Assembly: GCA_023381555.1 (NCBI GenBank)
Contig: JAMCRV010000093.1
Coordinates: 1 to 43,631 of the forward strand
Source of the DNA: Chloroflexota bacterium
GTDB lineage: Bacteria > Chloroflexota > UBA4733
Length of the DNA: 43,631 nucleotides
Direction: 5' to 3'
Under the pieces are notes generated by a model. It had not been told where the DNA came from, searched no databases, and saw only the letters and a program-made list of their open reading frames with translations. Shown here in pieces: positions 7,819-17,256 of the stretch; position 1 is the first letter of the stretch; every line of letters starts with the position of its first letter. Position numbers and translations under genes: made by a program.

Positions 7819-9213
7819 TCATGCGCGAGTGGAATTCAGCACCCGCCAGAAGGCTTGGGCGTAGGCCTTGTAGCCAGTGTCGCTCGGATGGAAACCGTCG
7901 GCCGAGGCCAGATTGGGATGGGTAGGTAAGAGTTGCACCGAGGGAGTGTAGAGGTCGACGAGCAGCACGTGGTCCGCCTGAGCCTCTTGCGCAATGATGG
8001 TGTTATATGCCTGGACGAGTGCTTCCGCGGGAGCACGCAAGATCACTGGGATGGCGGGAGCGAGACCCAAGTCGGGCAAATTCGCCAGCGCCACGACTGC
8101 TGGATGAACAGCAAGGATGCCTTGCATCAGCAGATGGAGCTGCCGTTGGAACTCGTCTGGCGGAACGAGATCGAGGAGATCGTTGCCACCAGCGGTGACG
8201 GTCACGAGGAAAGGCGCAAGCTCGCGAAGCTTCGGCACTTCACTGGTTACCATCTGCGCTGTGGTTGCGCCGCTGATACCGAGATCATCTATCACGACCG
8301 CTGGGAAGACCCGTTGAAGATCACCGCCAAGCACAGCAGGGTAGCTGAGCTTCGGGGAAGAAGCTCCTATGCCCAGTGCGTCGCTCGCGCCGATCGCCAC
8401 ATACGTGAGCTGGGCCAGTTCATCGGCGCGGGCCGGTACCAGGGCAATGGATGGAACTGTGCCTGCTGCCTTGAGGATGTCGCCAGCGTTAGCAACTGTC
8501 ACTGTGTTCGCCGCGGCCCAGGGCTGCGCTGTCAGCCAGAGCTGGAGCACGGCACGCTGGCAACGGACAGCGAGTAGCGGGCCCTCGTCTGTCACTGGCG
8601 ACATTGGCAGACCGTACTGTGCGAGAGGGTCTGCAACCCGGTAGTAGGCCGCTTTCAGTGCAGGTGATGCGTCGAGAAAGCGCAGGTGTCGCGTTACTAC
8701 TTGTGGCCACTGGAGTCCGGAATCAGGAGCGGTCGATGCAGGTGGTGGAGTGAGCCAGCGTGTGGCAAGCCAGCTATCGAGCCCCTGATTGTGGAGCACA
8801 TCGAGAACGTTCGCGAGCTGCACAGTGTGGCCATCCCACTGCAAAACCCCCTTCTGTAGGATCTGGCTCGGAAGCCCTTGCCAGAGGAACACCTGGCTTA
8901 CTGGGTAGCCAAGCTGTGATACCCCGCCGTACTGCTGAAAGGCCGTCGCGAAAGGGATGCCGTGGGCGTCAGTCAGGGCATAGCCGGTGTTTCCAGCTCC
9001 CCCCTCTCCGTTCGCCTGCTGGTAAAAGTGCCCGTCTGGCAGGGGATAGCCGGCAGCGGCTGCCAAGGCTGAGGGTAATGAGAACATCGTGAGCAAGAGT
9101 GGCAGAAGCAAGGCTATGAGCCACCGCGCTACGATCTGTCCATCGCGATTCAGCCTCACTGACGCGTGATGGGGTTGACATCGTCGTAGAGGGAATCCAT
9201 TCGGGGCCGTCAT
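7819..9213 (-). CDS. Secreted SGNH-family hydrolase (GDSL-like lipase/esterase)
   Basis: About 464 residues from ATG 9213. A basic N-region is followed by a hydrophobic stretch (WLIALLLPLLLTMF) and an ALA/AAAG cleavage-type site, so the protein is probably exported. A region with an LGFP-like motif (FQQYGGVSQLGYPVSQVF) follows. The C-terminal half has the SGNH blocks: YVAIGASDALGIG (block I, serine in GAS rather than GDS), a glycine in DDLGISGAT (block II), TVTAGGNDLLD (block III) and DGFHPSDTGY (block V, Asp-His). Substrate is unknown. The track ORF runs on upstream into the ABC-F remnant without a stop; I judge the true start to be 9213 or a GTG near 9159. Neither has a strong ribosome site. 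It lies 79 nt upstream of the chosen glcD start. Confidence 0.78.
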   Translation of the reverse strand: MTAPNGFPLRRCQPHHASVRLNRDGQIVARWLIALLLPLLLTMFSLPSALAAAAGYPLPDGHFYQQANGEGGAGNTGYALTDAHGIPFATAFQQYGGVSQLGYPVSQVFLWQGLPSQILQKGVLQWDGHTVQLANVLDVLHNQGLDSWLATRWLTPPPASTAPDSGLQWPQVVTRHLRFLDASPALKAAYYRVADPLAQYGLPMSPVTDEGPLLAVRCQRAVLQLWLTAQPWAAANTVTVANAGDILKAAGTVPSIALVPARADELAQLTYVAIGASDALGIGASSPKLSYPAVLGGDLQRVFPAVVIDDLGISGATTAQMVTSEVPKLRELAPFLVTVTAGGNDLLDLVPPDEFQRQLHLLMQGILAVHPAVVALANLPDLGLAPAIPVILRAPAEALVQAYNTIIAQEAQADHVLLVDLYTPSVQLLPTHPNLASADGFHPSDTGYKAYAQAFWRVLNSTRA

Positions 9214-10424
9214 TGTTGCACTGGCTCGTTCCTCAGTTGCACGTCTCAGCTTGGTTATGACGATATTCTCCAGAACTTCCTCTCCCTGCTCAACCACCGT
9301 CACTATTCCCCTAGTCAGCGCCCAGACCCGGGTCGAGGTGTGCTCCAGAAAGGCACGGTCGTGAGTCACGGTAATGCTGGTTCCTGGAAATTTCACGAGT
9401 GCCTCCTCTAGCCGCTCACGTGCCGGAGTGTCCAGATGGTTGAGTGGCTCGTCCAGGAGGAGCAGATTGGCACCTGAGAGCACCAGCAGAGCAAGCTGAA
9501 GGCGTTGCCGCTCACCAAGGCTGAGCTGCCGTACGGGCGTAAACACGTGGTCACTGCCAAACAGAAAGAAGTGGAGAGCCCATCTGACGCTCGAGGCGCC
9601 GCTCACGCACTTTTGCTTGGCGCGCTCCCTTCTTGGCTTTCTTGAGGATTACGAAGTCGATCGTCGAGGCTTCCGTGTGCCTAGCGCGCTCTTTCTCGCG
9701 CCGAATCTGGTCTTCAATGCGCTCACGCCAGCGTTGTTGCTGGTTGTAGCGTTGCCATTCCTCTTCCTGCTCTCGCTCTCTTGTACGCATCGTAGCCGCC
9801 GTGGTAACTCTTTAGCTCCGCATTCTCGAGAGCAAAGATGCGGCCGGCCACCCGATTGAGCAGAGTGCAGTCGTGTGACACGACGACCGCTGTCCCGTCG
9901 TAGCTCTGCAAGAACTGCTCGAGCCAGCGAACACCTGTGATATCGAGATGATTTGTTGGCTCATCGAGGAGTAGGAGATTGGCTTCTGAGAGCATCAGCG
10001 CAGCCAGTGAGAGTCTCGTCAGCTGACCGCCGCTGAGTGCCGCGAGGTCCGTCGTCGCATCCACGCTGTCAAGATCGAGCTCGTGAAGCGTGTGATGCAA
10101 CTGCGAGAGTGTTGCACCGGTAGCGGGGGCCCGGCGCTCCTTTGGGTTAAGCCAGTAGTATCCGAGCTCGCTGAACAGGCCGGCAGCAATGCCAGTCAAG
10201 CCGGATGCGTCTTGCGGGAGGTAGCCGATGATCGTTCCTGGTGCGAGGCTCACGGTCCCGCCGTCTATCGCTGTCAAACTGGCCAGTGCGCGCAGGAGGA
10301 TGGTTTTGCCGCTGCCGTTCGCTCCGACAATGCCCACTCGCTCGCGAGGACCAACTTTGAAATGGGTGCGGTCCAGGAGGACCCGCCCAGGAACCGACAG
10401 TGTCAGATTGTGCGCTTCAAGCAT
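9214..10424 (-). pseudogene. Broken ABC-F type ATPase (Uup/EttA-like ribosome-associated family)
   Basis: The N-terminal ABC domain is intact in the 9723-10505 frame, best started at ATG 10424 after GAGG. It has Walker A GANGSGKT, signature LSGGQLTRLSL, Walker B LLLLDEPTNHLD and switch VVSHD. The ABC-F linker (REREQEEEWQRYNQQQRW ... RERRLERQ) continues in another frame. The break is in a GA run near 9770-9785; adding back one GA gives a smooth YKREREQEEEW. A second break near 9570-9590 drops from the linker straight into the end of ABC domain 2 (FLFGSDHVFTPVRQLSLGERQRL, LLLLDEPLNHLD, VTHDRAF), losing roughly 100 residues including the second Walker A. Both lesions should inactivate it. The reading frame then runs into the SGNH gene. 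Confidence 0.85.
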
Positions 10425-10871
10425 CAGGGGCCTCACATTGGACAGGGGTGCGCAGGTCAGTGGGGATAGGCTTGCGAAAGATACTCGATGCACGCGGTTG
10501 CGCACCCCATGAAGCCACGGCGACGCGGGAAGGACTCACCTCTCTCGCAACTGCCGCGCTTTAGCTCAACAAGAGTACGCCCACATCGCCCAGTCTGTTC
10601 TGCTCAGCAGGAGAAGACAGATCTGTCGCTGCTGTGCGCAGTGGGGCCTGACTGGTCGCGGTGGGCAATCGGCGGCGAGGTGAAACCTGCCAGACGTTGG
10701 GCTGAGCGAAGAGGCTACGGGGTCAAAGACAGCGCGGGAAGACACGGCGGCAGCCGCGTTCGTGTCTGCAACGACTACTGAGGCGAGAGTTGAGCGCACG
10801 AGAGCGGCATGGAGGTACGCATCGCCGTACAATGGCGTGCAGTACGAGGTCGGTGAAGGGATTATTCGTCC
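10425..10871. other. Intergenic gap, divergent promoter region of rfbB
   Basis: ORFs in both directions here (for example 10566-10832 minus) have no recognisable motifs and look like chance frames. I looked for a T-box, cobalamin or TPP leader and saw no convincing core. GTACAATGG near 10827-10835 contains a TACAAT -10 candidate for the plus-strand gene, with no good -35. GGTGAAGGG at 10852-10860 is the probable ribosome site of rfbB. The first 81 nt (10425-10505) are only the upstream extension of the ABC-F track ORF. Confidence 0.4.
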
Positions 10872-11903
10872 GTGAAGAAGTTACTCATCACTGGTGGGGC
10901 CGGGTTTATTGGCAGTAACTTCGTGCGGCACGTAGTTCAGAAGTCACCAGACTACCAGGTTACCGTGCTCGACAAGCTCACCTACGCCGGCAACCTCACT
11001 AACCTAGATGGCGTCCTCGATGGTGCCCGTGTCCGCTTCGTCCAGGGAGACATCTGTGATCCAGCGATAGTAGACCCGCTCGTGAGGGAGCACGATGCCG
11101 TTGTGAATTTTGCAGCGGAAACGCACGTCGACCGGTCGCTCCTGAACCCTGGCGCCTTTGTGCAGACGGACGTGTTCGGTACGTATGTGTTGTTGGAGGC
11201 GTGTCGTCGCGCTGGGGGGACTCGTATGGTGCAAGTGTCCACCGATGAGGTCTATGGTGACGTGCCGCCAGGAACGCAGTCACTGGAAACCGACCGCCTC
11301 AATCCACGCAGCCCGTACTCAGCCAGTAAGGGTGGTGGTGACTTGCAGTGCCTTGGCTTCTTTCACACGTACCAGGTTCCTGTGTCCATCACTCGGGCTG
11401 CGAATACCGTTGGACCGTTTCAGTATCCTGAGAAGCTCGTGCCTCTCATGAGCACCAATGCAATCCTGGGTCTACCTCTACCGGTATACGGTGATGGCCA
11501 GCAGGTGCGGGACTGGCTGCATGCATCTGATCATTGTGCCGCGATCGACCTTGTCCTGCATCGTGGAACTCCGGGGGAAGTCTACAACGTTGGTGTTGGC
11601 TATGAGCGTCCGAACGTCGAGGTCGTGGAGCTGATTCTCACAGAGCTGGGTGCACCACGGTCGCTCATCCGTCACGTTGCTGATCGGCAGGGGCACGACC
11701 GCCGCTACAGTCTCGACTGCCAAAAGGTGCGGGCGCTTGGTTGGTCCCCTACCTATACCTTTGAGCGCTGCATTCGCGAGACGGCGAGGTGGTATGCGGA
11801 GCACCGACCATGGTGGGAAGCCATCCGTGCACGAGTGGATTTTCAGAGTTACTATCGGCAGAACTATGAGCACCGATTGCAGCCGGCAGCGCCGCCTGCA
11901 TAG
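10872..11903 (+). CDS. rfbB: dTDP-glucose 4,6-dehydratase
   Basis: 343 residues, an extended short-chain dehydrogenase. The NAD loop is TGGAGFIGSNF (7-17). Family markers: VLDKLTYAGNL (about 32-42), NFAAETHVDRS (about 77-87), VSTDEVYGDV (about 124-133, with the Asp-Glu pair used for water removal) and SPYSASKGGGD (about 149-159, catalytic Tyr and Lys). RAANTVGPFQYPEKLVP and YGDGQQVRDWLH are also standard. It converts dTDP-glucose to dTDP-4-keto-6-deoxyglucose for rhamnose or other deoxysugars. No rmlA, rmlC or rmlD is adjacent. GTG start with GGTGAAGGG about 11 nt upstream. Confidence 0.93.
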   Translation: MKKLLITGGAGFIGSNFVRHVVQKSPDYQVTVLDKLTYAGNLTNLDGVLDGARVRFVQGDICDPAIVDPLVREHDAVVNFAAETHVDRSLLNPGAFVQTDVFGTYVLLEACRRAGGTRMVQVSTDEVYGDVPPGTQSLETDRLNPRSPYSASKGGGDLQCLGFFHTYQVPVSITRAANTVGPFQYPEKLVPLMSTNAILGLPLPVYGDGQQVRDWLHASDHCAAIDLVLHRGTPGEVYNVGVGYERPNVEVVELILTELGAPRSLIRHVADRQGHDRRYSLDCQKVRALGWSPTYTFERCIRETARWYAEHRPWWEAIRARVDFQSYYRQNYEHRLQPAAPPA

Positions 11904-11924
11904 CTGTTGTGATTGGCGGAGACG

Positions 11925-12701
11925 ATGCTGCTCGTTGCGGATATTGGGAACTCGCAGACGGTGTTTGGGCTCTATTCCGATGAGACGCTCGTGGAGCAGT
12001 GGCGGCTGCACACCGATCACCAGCGATTGCCGGATGAGTGGGGGGCTACTCTGCTCACTCTGATGTCGAGCGCTGGGTTGGTGCGCGAAGTCGTCGATCA
12101 TGCTGCAATCGCCAGTGTTGTTCCTCCAGTGACACCAGCCTTAACGGTAGCCTTGGAGCGGCACCTTCGCTGCGATGTCTGGGTGGTCACTGCGTGCGAT
12201 ATACCGTCAATCCGTCTCGATGTCGATGAGCCGCTTGCAGTTGGTATAGACCGTCTGGTCAATGTATTCTCCGCACGCCAGCTGGCTCGGGGACCGTTAA
12301 TCGTGGTGGACTTCGGGACCGCTACGACCTTCGATGTGCTTAGTGCTGATGATGCCTTTCTCGGAGGAGCCATTGCTCCTGGTCCGGGGATCGCGGCAGA
12401 GGCGCTGTTCTCGCGAGCGGCGTTGTTGCCCCGGATCTCGCTTGCTGCACCGCCGCGTGCTATAGGGCGCACCACGGTTACCAACATGCAATCGGGTCTT
12501 GTCTTAGGTTATGCCGCCCTGGTTGAAGGTTTGGTGACGCGTATGCTTGCAGAGCTCGGGCAACGTGCCACCGTGTTTGCCACAGGTGGTTGGGCGGAAA
12601 CACTCGCTCCGCTCTGCAACGGTATCGATCGTGTTGAGCCAACCCTTACGCTTCAAGGCTTAAGAACGCTCTGGGAGCGGTGCAAAGGTAGGCGGTCGTG
12701 A
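11925..12701 (+). CDS. coaX: Type III pantothenate kinase
   Basis: 258 residues from ATG 11925; the track's TTG start at 11913 adds only MAET. The ASKHA-type phosphate motif LLVADIGNSQTVFGLY opens the protein. GIDRLVNVFSAR (about 105-116), VVDFGTATTFDVL (about 124-136, catalytic Asp and PHOSPHATE 2 loop) and GGAIAPGPGIAAEALFSRAALLP follow. FATGGWAETLAP near the C-terminus completes the family pattern. It phosphorylates pantothenate, the first step of CoA synthesis, in the ATP-promiscuous, CoA-insensitive type. It overlaps coaBC by 4 nt, so steps 1 to 3 of the pathway are translationally linked. Confidence 0.93.
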   Translation: MLLVADIGNSQTVFGLYSDETLVEQWRLHTDHQRLPDEWGATLLTLMSSAGLVREVVDHAAIASVVPPVTPALTVALERHLRCDVWVVTACDIPSIRLDVDEPLAVGIDRLVNVFSARQLARGPLIVVDFGTATTFDVLSADDAFLGGAIAPGPGIAAEALFSRAALLPRISLAAPPRAIGRTTVTNMQSGLVLGYAALVEGLVTRMLAELGQRATVFATGGWAETLAPLCNGIDRVEPTLTLQGLRTLWERCKGRRS

Positions 12702-13921
12702 CGAGCTCGGTCGTAGGTTGCCGCATCGCGGTGGCTGTCTGCGGAGGCATCGCAGCTTACAAGGTTGCTAGCCTGGTCAGCCAGCTGGTGCGACTTGACG
12801 CACAGGTGGATGTGCTGATGACGGAGGAGGCGAAGCGATTCGTCTCTGCGCTGACATTTGGAGCACTGACGCATCGTGCTGTCCACGAAGATCCCTGGCA
12901 ACTCGATAACCAGGGAGAGATTGCTCACATTGCCCTCGCGCGGAGTATCGATCTCCTCGTTGTAGCCCCCGCCACGGCCCATACTCTTGCGCGACTCGCC
13001 CACGGCCTTGCTGACGATGTCGTGACCCTCATTGCGCTAGCGACGCCAGCGCCGGTTCTCCTAGCGCCGGCGATGGATGCTGGGATGTATGGACATCCGG
13101 CAGTGACGGAGAACGTCACGACGCTGCAACAGCGCGGTTATCACGTTGTGGGTCCCCGATCCGGCCGGCTTGCTTCAGGGCTAACCGGCTTGGGGCGGCT
13201 GGCCGAGCCAGATGAGATTGTTGCGGCCGTGGAGGCGCTGTTGCACTGGCGTCGAGACCTTGCTGGCGTCCGTATCGCAGTGACTGCGGGTGGTACGCAA
13301 GAGCCTATTGATCCAGTACGGTTCATTGGAAATCGCAGCTCGGGAAAGATGGGATACGCCATTGCCCAGGCCGCGGTGGAACGAGGTGCAAATGTCACAC
13401 TAGTCAGTGCTCCTACGTCACTCCCGGCGCCACCGCGAGTGACGCAGGTGGCGATTCAGACCGCACTCGAGCTGCGTGAGGCGCTTCATGGTCTCCTGGA
13501 TCAAGTAGATGTCATTATTCAGGCGGCCGCCGTCGCGGACTATAGGGTAGCGGACCCAGAGACCACCAAGATCAAGCGTTCCGGTGAGGCACTCGTGCTT
13601 GAGCTCGTGGAGAATCCCGACATCATTGCCGGGATTGGGGCGCTGCCGCAGCATCCGCTTCTTGTAGGATTTGCGGCCGAGACAGGTGCTCACCTGGATG
13701 AAGCGCGGGCAAAGCTGCGACGGAAGGGACTCGATCTGATCGTGTTCAATGACGTCTCGAAGCAAGGCAGTGGCTTTGGGTCTGATATGAATGAGGTGAC
13801 ATTAGTCCCTGCGCGCGGAGAGCCAGAAGTGCTCCCATTGCTGCCGAAGCTCGATGTGGCGCACCGGCTCCTTGACCGCGTGCGCGACATGCTCCAAGCG
13901 AGTGCCCGTAGCGTTTTGTGA
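12698..13921 (+). CDS. coaBC: Bifunctional phosphopantothenoylcysteine synthetase/decarboxylase CoaBC
   Basis: 407 residues. The N-terminal FMN-dependent decarboxylase has AVCGGIAAYKVA (about 9-20), IAHIALARSIDLLVVAPATAHT with the active-site His, and APAMDAGMYGHPAV. The C-terminal synthetase has VTAGGTQEPIDPVRFIGNRSSGKMGYA (about 195-221), QAAAVADYR and the KIKR lysine (about 290-295). It couples 4'-phosphopantothenate to cysteine, then decarboxylates. In the decarboxylase flap, where E. coli Dfp has an essential cysteine (LACG type), this reads GRLASGLTGLGRL, with serine. GTG start overlapping coaX (GTGA). Confidence 0.93.
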   Translation: MTSSVVGCRIAVAVCGGIAAYKVASLVSQLVRLDAQVDVLMTEEAKRFVSALTFGALTHRAVHEDPWQLDNQGEIAHIALARSIDLLVVAPATAHTLARLAHGLADDVVTLIALATPAPVLLAPAMDAGMYGHPAVTENVTTLQQRGYHVVGPRSGRLASGLTGLGRLAEPDEIVAAVEALLHWRRDLAGVRIAVTAGGTQEPIDPVRFIGNRSSGKMGYAIAQAAVERGANVTLVSAPTSLPAPPRVTQVAIQTALELREALHGLLDQVDVIIQAAAVADYRVADPETTKIKRSGEALVLELVENPDIIAGIGALPQHPLLVGFAAETGAHLDEARAKLRRKGLDLIVFNDVSKQGSGFGSDMNEVTLVPARGEPEVLPLLPKLDVAHRLLDRVRDMLQASARSVL

Positions 13922-14009
13922 CGTGTGGCATACTAAGGAAGCGTGGGGTTCTAGAAGTACGGGATCCGGGCGACTGGGTAAGATGCTGCGAAGCTGAGGA
14001 GCAGAAAAA

Positions 14010-14201
14010 TTGGCTGGCAAGAGGGACGTTGCAACCTCCAAGACGAACGTAACTGCGCGTGACAAGTCTGCGCGTTCGACTGGCCATACGTGTAGCAAGT
14101 GCGCAAAGCCGATCACCGACCGTGATCTGCTGATTGTCAAGCAGCTTGGTGGTTGGACAACATCGACGTATCATCGCGATTGCTATCGTCTGGCGAGCTA
14201 G
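14010..14201 (+). CDS. Small CxxC/HxxC putative zinc-binding protein
   Basis: 63 residues from a TTG start with GAGGAG about 7 nt upstream. A basic, Thr/Ser/Lys-rich N-terminus (about 1-25) is followed by a compact motif: CSKCAKPITDRD, then a gap of about 20 residues, then TYHRDCY. Two cysteines plus a His and Cys would make one LIM-like or treble-clef zinc site. I do not recognise a named family. The ribosome site, gene spacing and a strong terminator just after the stop argue that it is real. It lies about 88 nt after coaBC, so it may be in the same transcript. Function unknown. Confidence 0.65.
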   Translation: MAGKRDVATSKTNVTARDKSARSTGHTCSKCAKPITDRDLLIVKQLGGWTTSTYHRDCYRLAS

Positions 14202-14217
14202 ATTGGAAATCTAGCTC
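14194..14217 (+). repeat. Perfect 11-bp hairpin over the stop codon
   Basis: CGAGCTAGATT-gga-AATCTAGCTCG pairs perfectly. The TAG stop of the small zinc protein lies inside the left arm. It directly precedes a second, terminator-like hairpin. Confidence 0.7.
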
Positions 14218-14221
14218 GAGG

Positions 14222-14255
14222 AGAGGCAGCTAAGGGTGCCCTTGGCTGCCTCTTT
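14222..14255 (+). terminator. Rho-independent-type terminator
   Basis: AGAGGCAGCTAAGG and CCTTGGCTGCCTCT pair over 14 positions with one G-T type pair and a short GTGC loop, followed by TTTGT. It ends the coaX-coaBC-small-protein transcript and protects the convergent rlmD-like gene. Confidence 0.75.
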
Positions 14256-14338
14256 GTACTGTCCGCTACGTGCAGTGAAGCTGGACACTGAGTAAGCGCA
14301 CTCGCGTTGGCGCACCCCGTTCTGACCTATGAGGCGCC

Positions 14339-15727
14339 TCAGTGCGTGCTCTCCTGGCAAAGCAGAGTGACGGTCTCGATGTGGTACGTCTGAGGGAACA
14401 TATCGACGAGCTGGACCCATCGCACGGCCCAGCCACGGGACACCATGAGGCGGAGATCACGAGCGAGATGGGCAGGCTCACAGGACACGTAGACAAGCCA
14501 GCGAGGCGAGCCATGGGAGAGTGCCTCGATCAGCTCAGACGAGAGCCCGGAGCGGGGTGGGTCGATCACGGCGAGGTCGACCCCTTGGATCAGCTCTGGA
14601 GGGGGGCGAAGCGCATCTCCGCGATGCAATGAAACCTTCTCGTTGAGCCCGCGCTCAGCAAGCGTCATGCGTCCCAGGCGAACAGCTTCGAACGCGATCT
14701 CGATGCCGTCGACGTGGTCAACGAGTTCAGCAACACCCACAGCGAACAGTCCTACTCCACAGAAGAGGTCGAGGACTGTGCGGGCACCAGTTTCCTCAAC
14801 CGCTCGGCGCACGACCTCGAGCAGCGCCTGTGCTTGTTCAGTGTTCACTTGAAAGAAAGTTCGCGGGCCGACCGCGAACTGCTGCCGTCCGACGTCCTGA
14901 AGCAGTGTCGCCTCACCCATCAGCACGTCAACGTCTGGCTGGCGGTGCACCTTGGGCTCGTGGCGCGTGCCACTGAGCCGGACCACCCCTTGGACGAAGG
15001 GACATGCCTCTGCAAGAAGCTGAGCGAGGCGCTTGGATTGCCGGAGAATGCCAGTGGTTGCCCAGAAGATGACAAGCGCTCGTGCTTCTGTCGAGGTTGT
15101 CCCAATGCGGATCGCAATCTCCTCGATACCTGTTGATCTGTCGCGAAGAATGGCTTCAGCAAGTGGTGCTTGCAGGCTCCCGAGAGCACGGTTGATGAGA
15201 GGATGGCTGATGAGGCATTCCTGGATGGGAATGACGTCGTGCGCGTGGGACCTACGAAATCCCAGCTTGCCGCGCTCGTCAACGATGAATTGCGCGACCG
15301 ACCGGTAGTGCAGTGGATGAGTAGCTGCTACTGGTGGCAACACCGGGACACCGCTCAGGTGGCCCAAGCGCTGGAGCGTGTCGCGCAGAATCTGCTCTTT
15401 CTGACGCACTTGCTCGTCATAGGGCAAGTGCTGCCATTGACAGCCGCCGCATCCAGCTTCAACGTATGTGCACGGCGGCGTGACACGGAGTGGCGAAGGG
15501 TCGAGGAGTTGCACGATACGACCCCGAGCGGCGCCGCGGACCGTTGCTATGCCGCCAAGCTCGGCACGGTCGCCCGGAGCGCCACCTTCCACGAAGACGG
15601 CTTGTCCATTATCCAGCCGGAAAACAGCCTCGCCTCCCAGAGCCAGACCGCGAGCTGTTCCTATTGCCGTCTGCGCCTGCGGCGCATCATCACGTCGTGC
15701 TGGGATGTGGTGAGGGGAGTCGCTCAC
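14339..15727 (-). CDS. RNA m5U methyltransferase, RlmD/TrmA (RumA) family
   Basis: About 462 residues from GTG 15727, which has a GAGGGGGG stretch upstream; the track GTG at 15769 has none. The N-terminal part resembles a TRAM domain (DNGQAVFVEGGAPGD). An iron-sulfur-type cysteine set follows: CTYVEAGCGGCQW, then CLISH further on. The SAM domain carries VLDLFCGVGLFAVGVAE (motif I), DGIEIAFEAVR, LAVIDPPRSGL (motif IV) and the catalytic VYVSCEPAHLARDL. This transfers a methyl group to C5 of uridine in 23S rRNA or tRNA; which uridine cannot be told. It lies 70 nt downstream of gatB. Confidence 0.88.
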   Translation of the reverse strand: MSDSPHHIPARRDDAPQAQTAIGTARGLALGGEAVFRLDNGQAVFVEGGAPGDRAELGGIATVRGAARGRIVQLLDPSPLRVTPPCTYVEAGCGGCQWQHLPYDEQVRQKEQILRDTLQRLGHLSGVPVLPPVAATHPLHYRSVAQFIVDERGKLGFRRSHAHDVIPIQECLISHPLINRALGSLQAPLAEAILRDRSTGIEEIAIRIGTTSTEARALVIFWATTGILRQSKRLAQLLAEACPFVQGVVRLSGTRHEPKVHRQPDVDVLMGEATLLQDVGRQQFAVGPRTFFQVNTEQAQALLEVVRRAVEETGARTVLDLFCGVGLFAVGVAELVDHVDGIEIAFEAVRLGRMTLAERGLNEKVSLHRGDALRPPPELIQGVDLAVIDPPRSGLSSELIEALSHGSPRWLVYVSCEPAHLARDLRLMVSRGWAVRWVQLVDMFPQTYHIETVTLLCQESTH

Positions 15728-15796
15728 TAGGTCGACCCCCCTCGTGGTTGCTCTCGATGCTGTTGACACGGTGTCATCTGCAGCACAGCATGAGCG

Positions 15797-17256
15797 CTAC
15801 GATTGCACGGTAGCGCGCCGTCGGTCCAGCGCTTGGCGCAGGAGATCCCGGACAATCGCGGGGTTGGCCTTACCGCGGGTCGCTTTCATGACTGGACCGA
15901 CGAATGAGTTGAATGCTGCCTCCTTGCCACTGAGGTAATCAACGAGCGCCTTGGCATTGGCGTCGATTGTCTCCTCGATGAGAGAGACGAGGGCGTGTGT
16001 GTCGCTCACCTGCGCCAGGCCCTCCGCCGCCACAATGGAGCCGGCTGATACATCCGTGTCCAGCATCTTGGCCAAGACCTGCCGCCCAATTGATGTAGAA
16101 ATTGTGCCGTTTTGGACGAGCGCGATGAGCGCAGTAAGGCGCGCCGGCGTGACTCGACTTGTCTCGAGTGACTCGCCCCGGCTATTGAGCAGTCCGAGTA
16201 GATCATTGAGGAGCCAGTTCGCTGCTGGCTTCGGAGGCGCTCCGTTGTGCACCAACTCGTCGTAGTAGCGAGCAAGCGAGACATCTGCTGCGATGACACT
16301 AGCGTCCCCGCTGCTGAGGCCAGCGGTCGAGATGAGTCTCTGCCGCCGAGCTTCTGGCAACTCAGGGAGTGAGGCACGCAGGGCATCGATCTCAGCCTGT
16401 GACAGTATGAGCGGTGGCAGATCCGGCTCCGGGAAGTACCGGTAGTCGTGAGCAAATTCTTTGGTACGCTGACTGACAGTGATACCGCGATCATCTAGCC
16501 AGCCACGAGTCTCCTGCACCAGGTGCTGCCCCTGTTCCAACGCTTGAGTCTGACGTGCGATCTCATACTCCAGGGCTCGCTGTACTGAACGGAAGCTGTT
16601 GAGATTCTTGATCTCGACCTTTGCCCCGAACTCGCTCTCGCTCTCTGCACGCAGGGAGATATTCACATCGAAGCGCAAAGCCCCTTCCTCCAGGTTGCCA
16701 CTCGCCACGCCGATAGTGACCAGCACGAGTCGGAGAGCCTGTAGATACTGGCGGGCTTCCTGAGGCGTACGTAGATCAGGCTCACTCACGATCTCCATGA
16801 GTGGGACGCCACTACGGTTGATGTCGATCAGGCTCTCGCCTTCGCCGAGCTCACCAGTGACGTGGGTGAGCTTTGCCGTGTCTTCTTCCAGGTGAATACG
16901 ACGGATTCGGACGCGGTGTGGCTCACCGTCTGTTGTGATGTCCAGATAGCCGTGAATGCAGAGCGGATTATCATACTGAGAGATTTGATAGCCTTTGACC
17001 AGATCGGGGTACGGATAGTTCTTGCGATCAAAGCGGCTAAAGGTGTTGATAGTACAGTTCAAGGCCAGGCCAGAGAGGATAGTGAAGCGGACCGCCTGAG
17101 CATTGATGACCGGCAGGACACCAGGAGCGCCCATGCAGACGGGGCACACGTGGGTATTTGCTAGCGCATCTGCGTAATGTGCCGAACAGCTGCAAAACAT
17201 CTTGCTGACCGTACGAAGCTGGACGTGGGTTTCTAAGCCAATGGTCGGGAGATAGC

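Noticed and set aside
7819-9606. A true 595-residue ABC-SGNH fusion protein
   Set aside because: The ABC part lacks its Walker A and linker, and a signal peptide lies in the middle. It is a pseudogene remnant reading into a secreted protein.
9765-9790. Programmed frameshift in the ABC-F gene
   Set aside because: There is no slippery heptamer or downstream structure evident, and a second deletion already destroys the protein, so decay is simpler.
10506-10871. Possible riboswitch or T-box before rfbB
   Set aside because: I could not find the conserved core of any family on either strand; only short GC-rich stems.
11478-12101. 207-aa minus-strand ORF across rfbB and coaX
   Set aside because: It overlaps two certain genes antisense and shows no domain.
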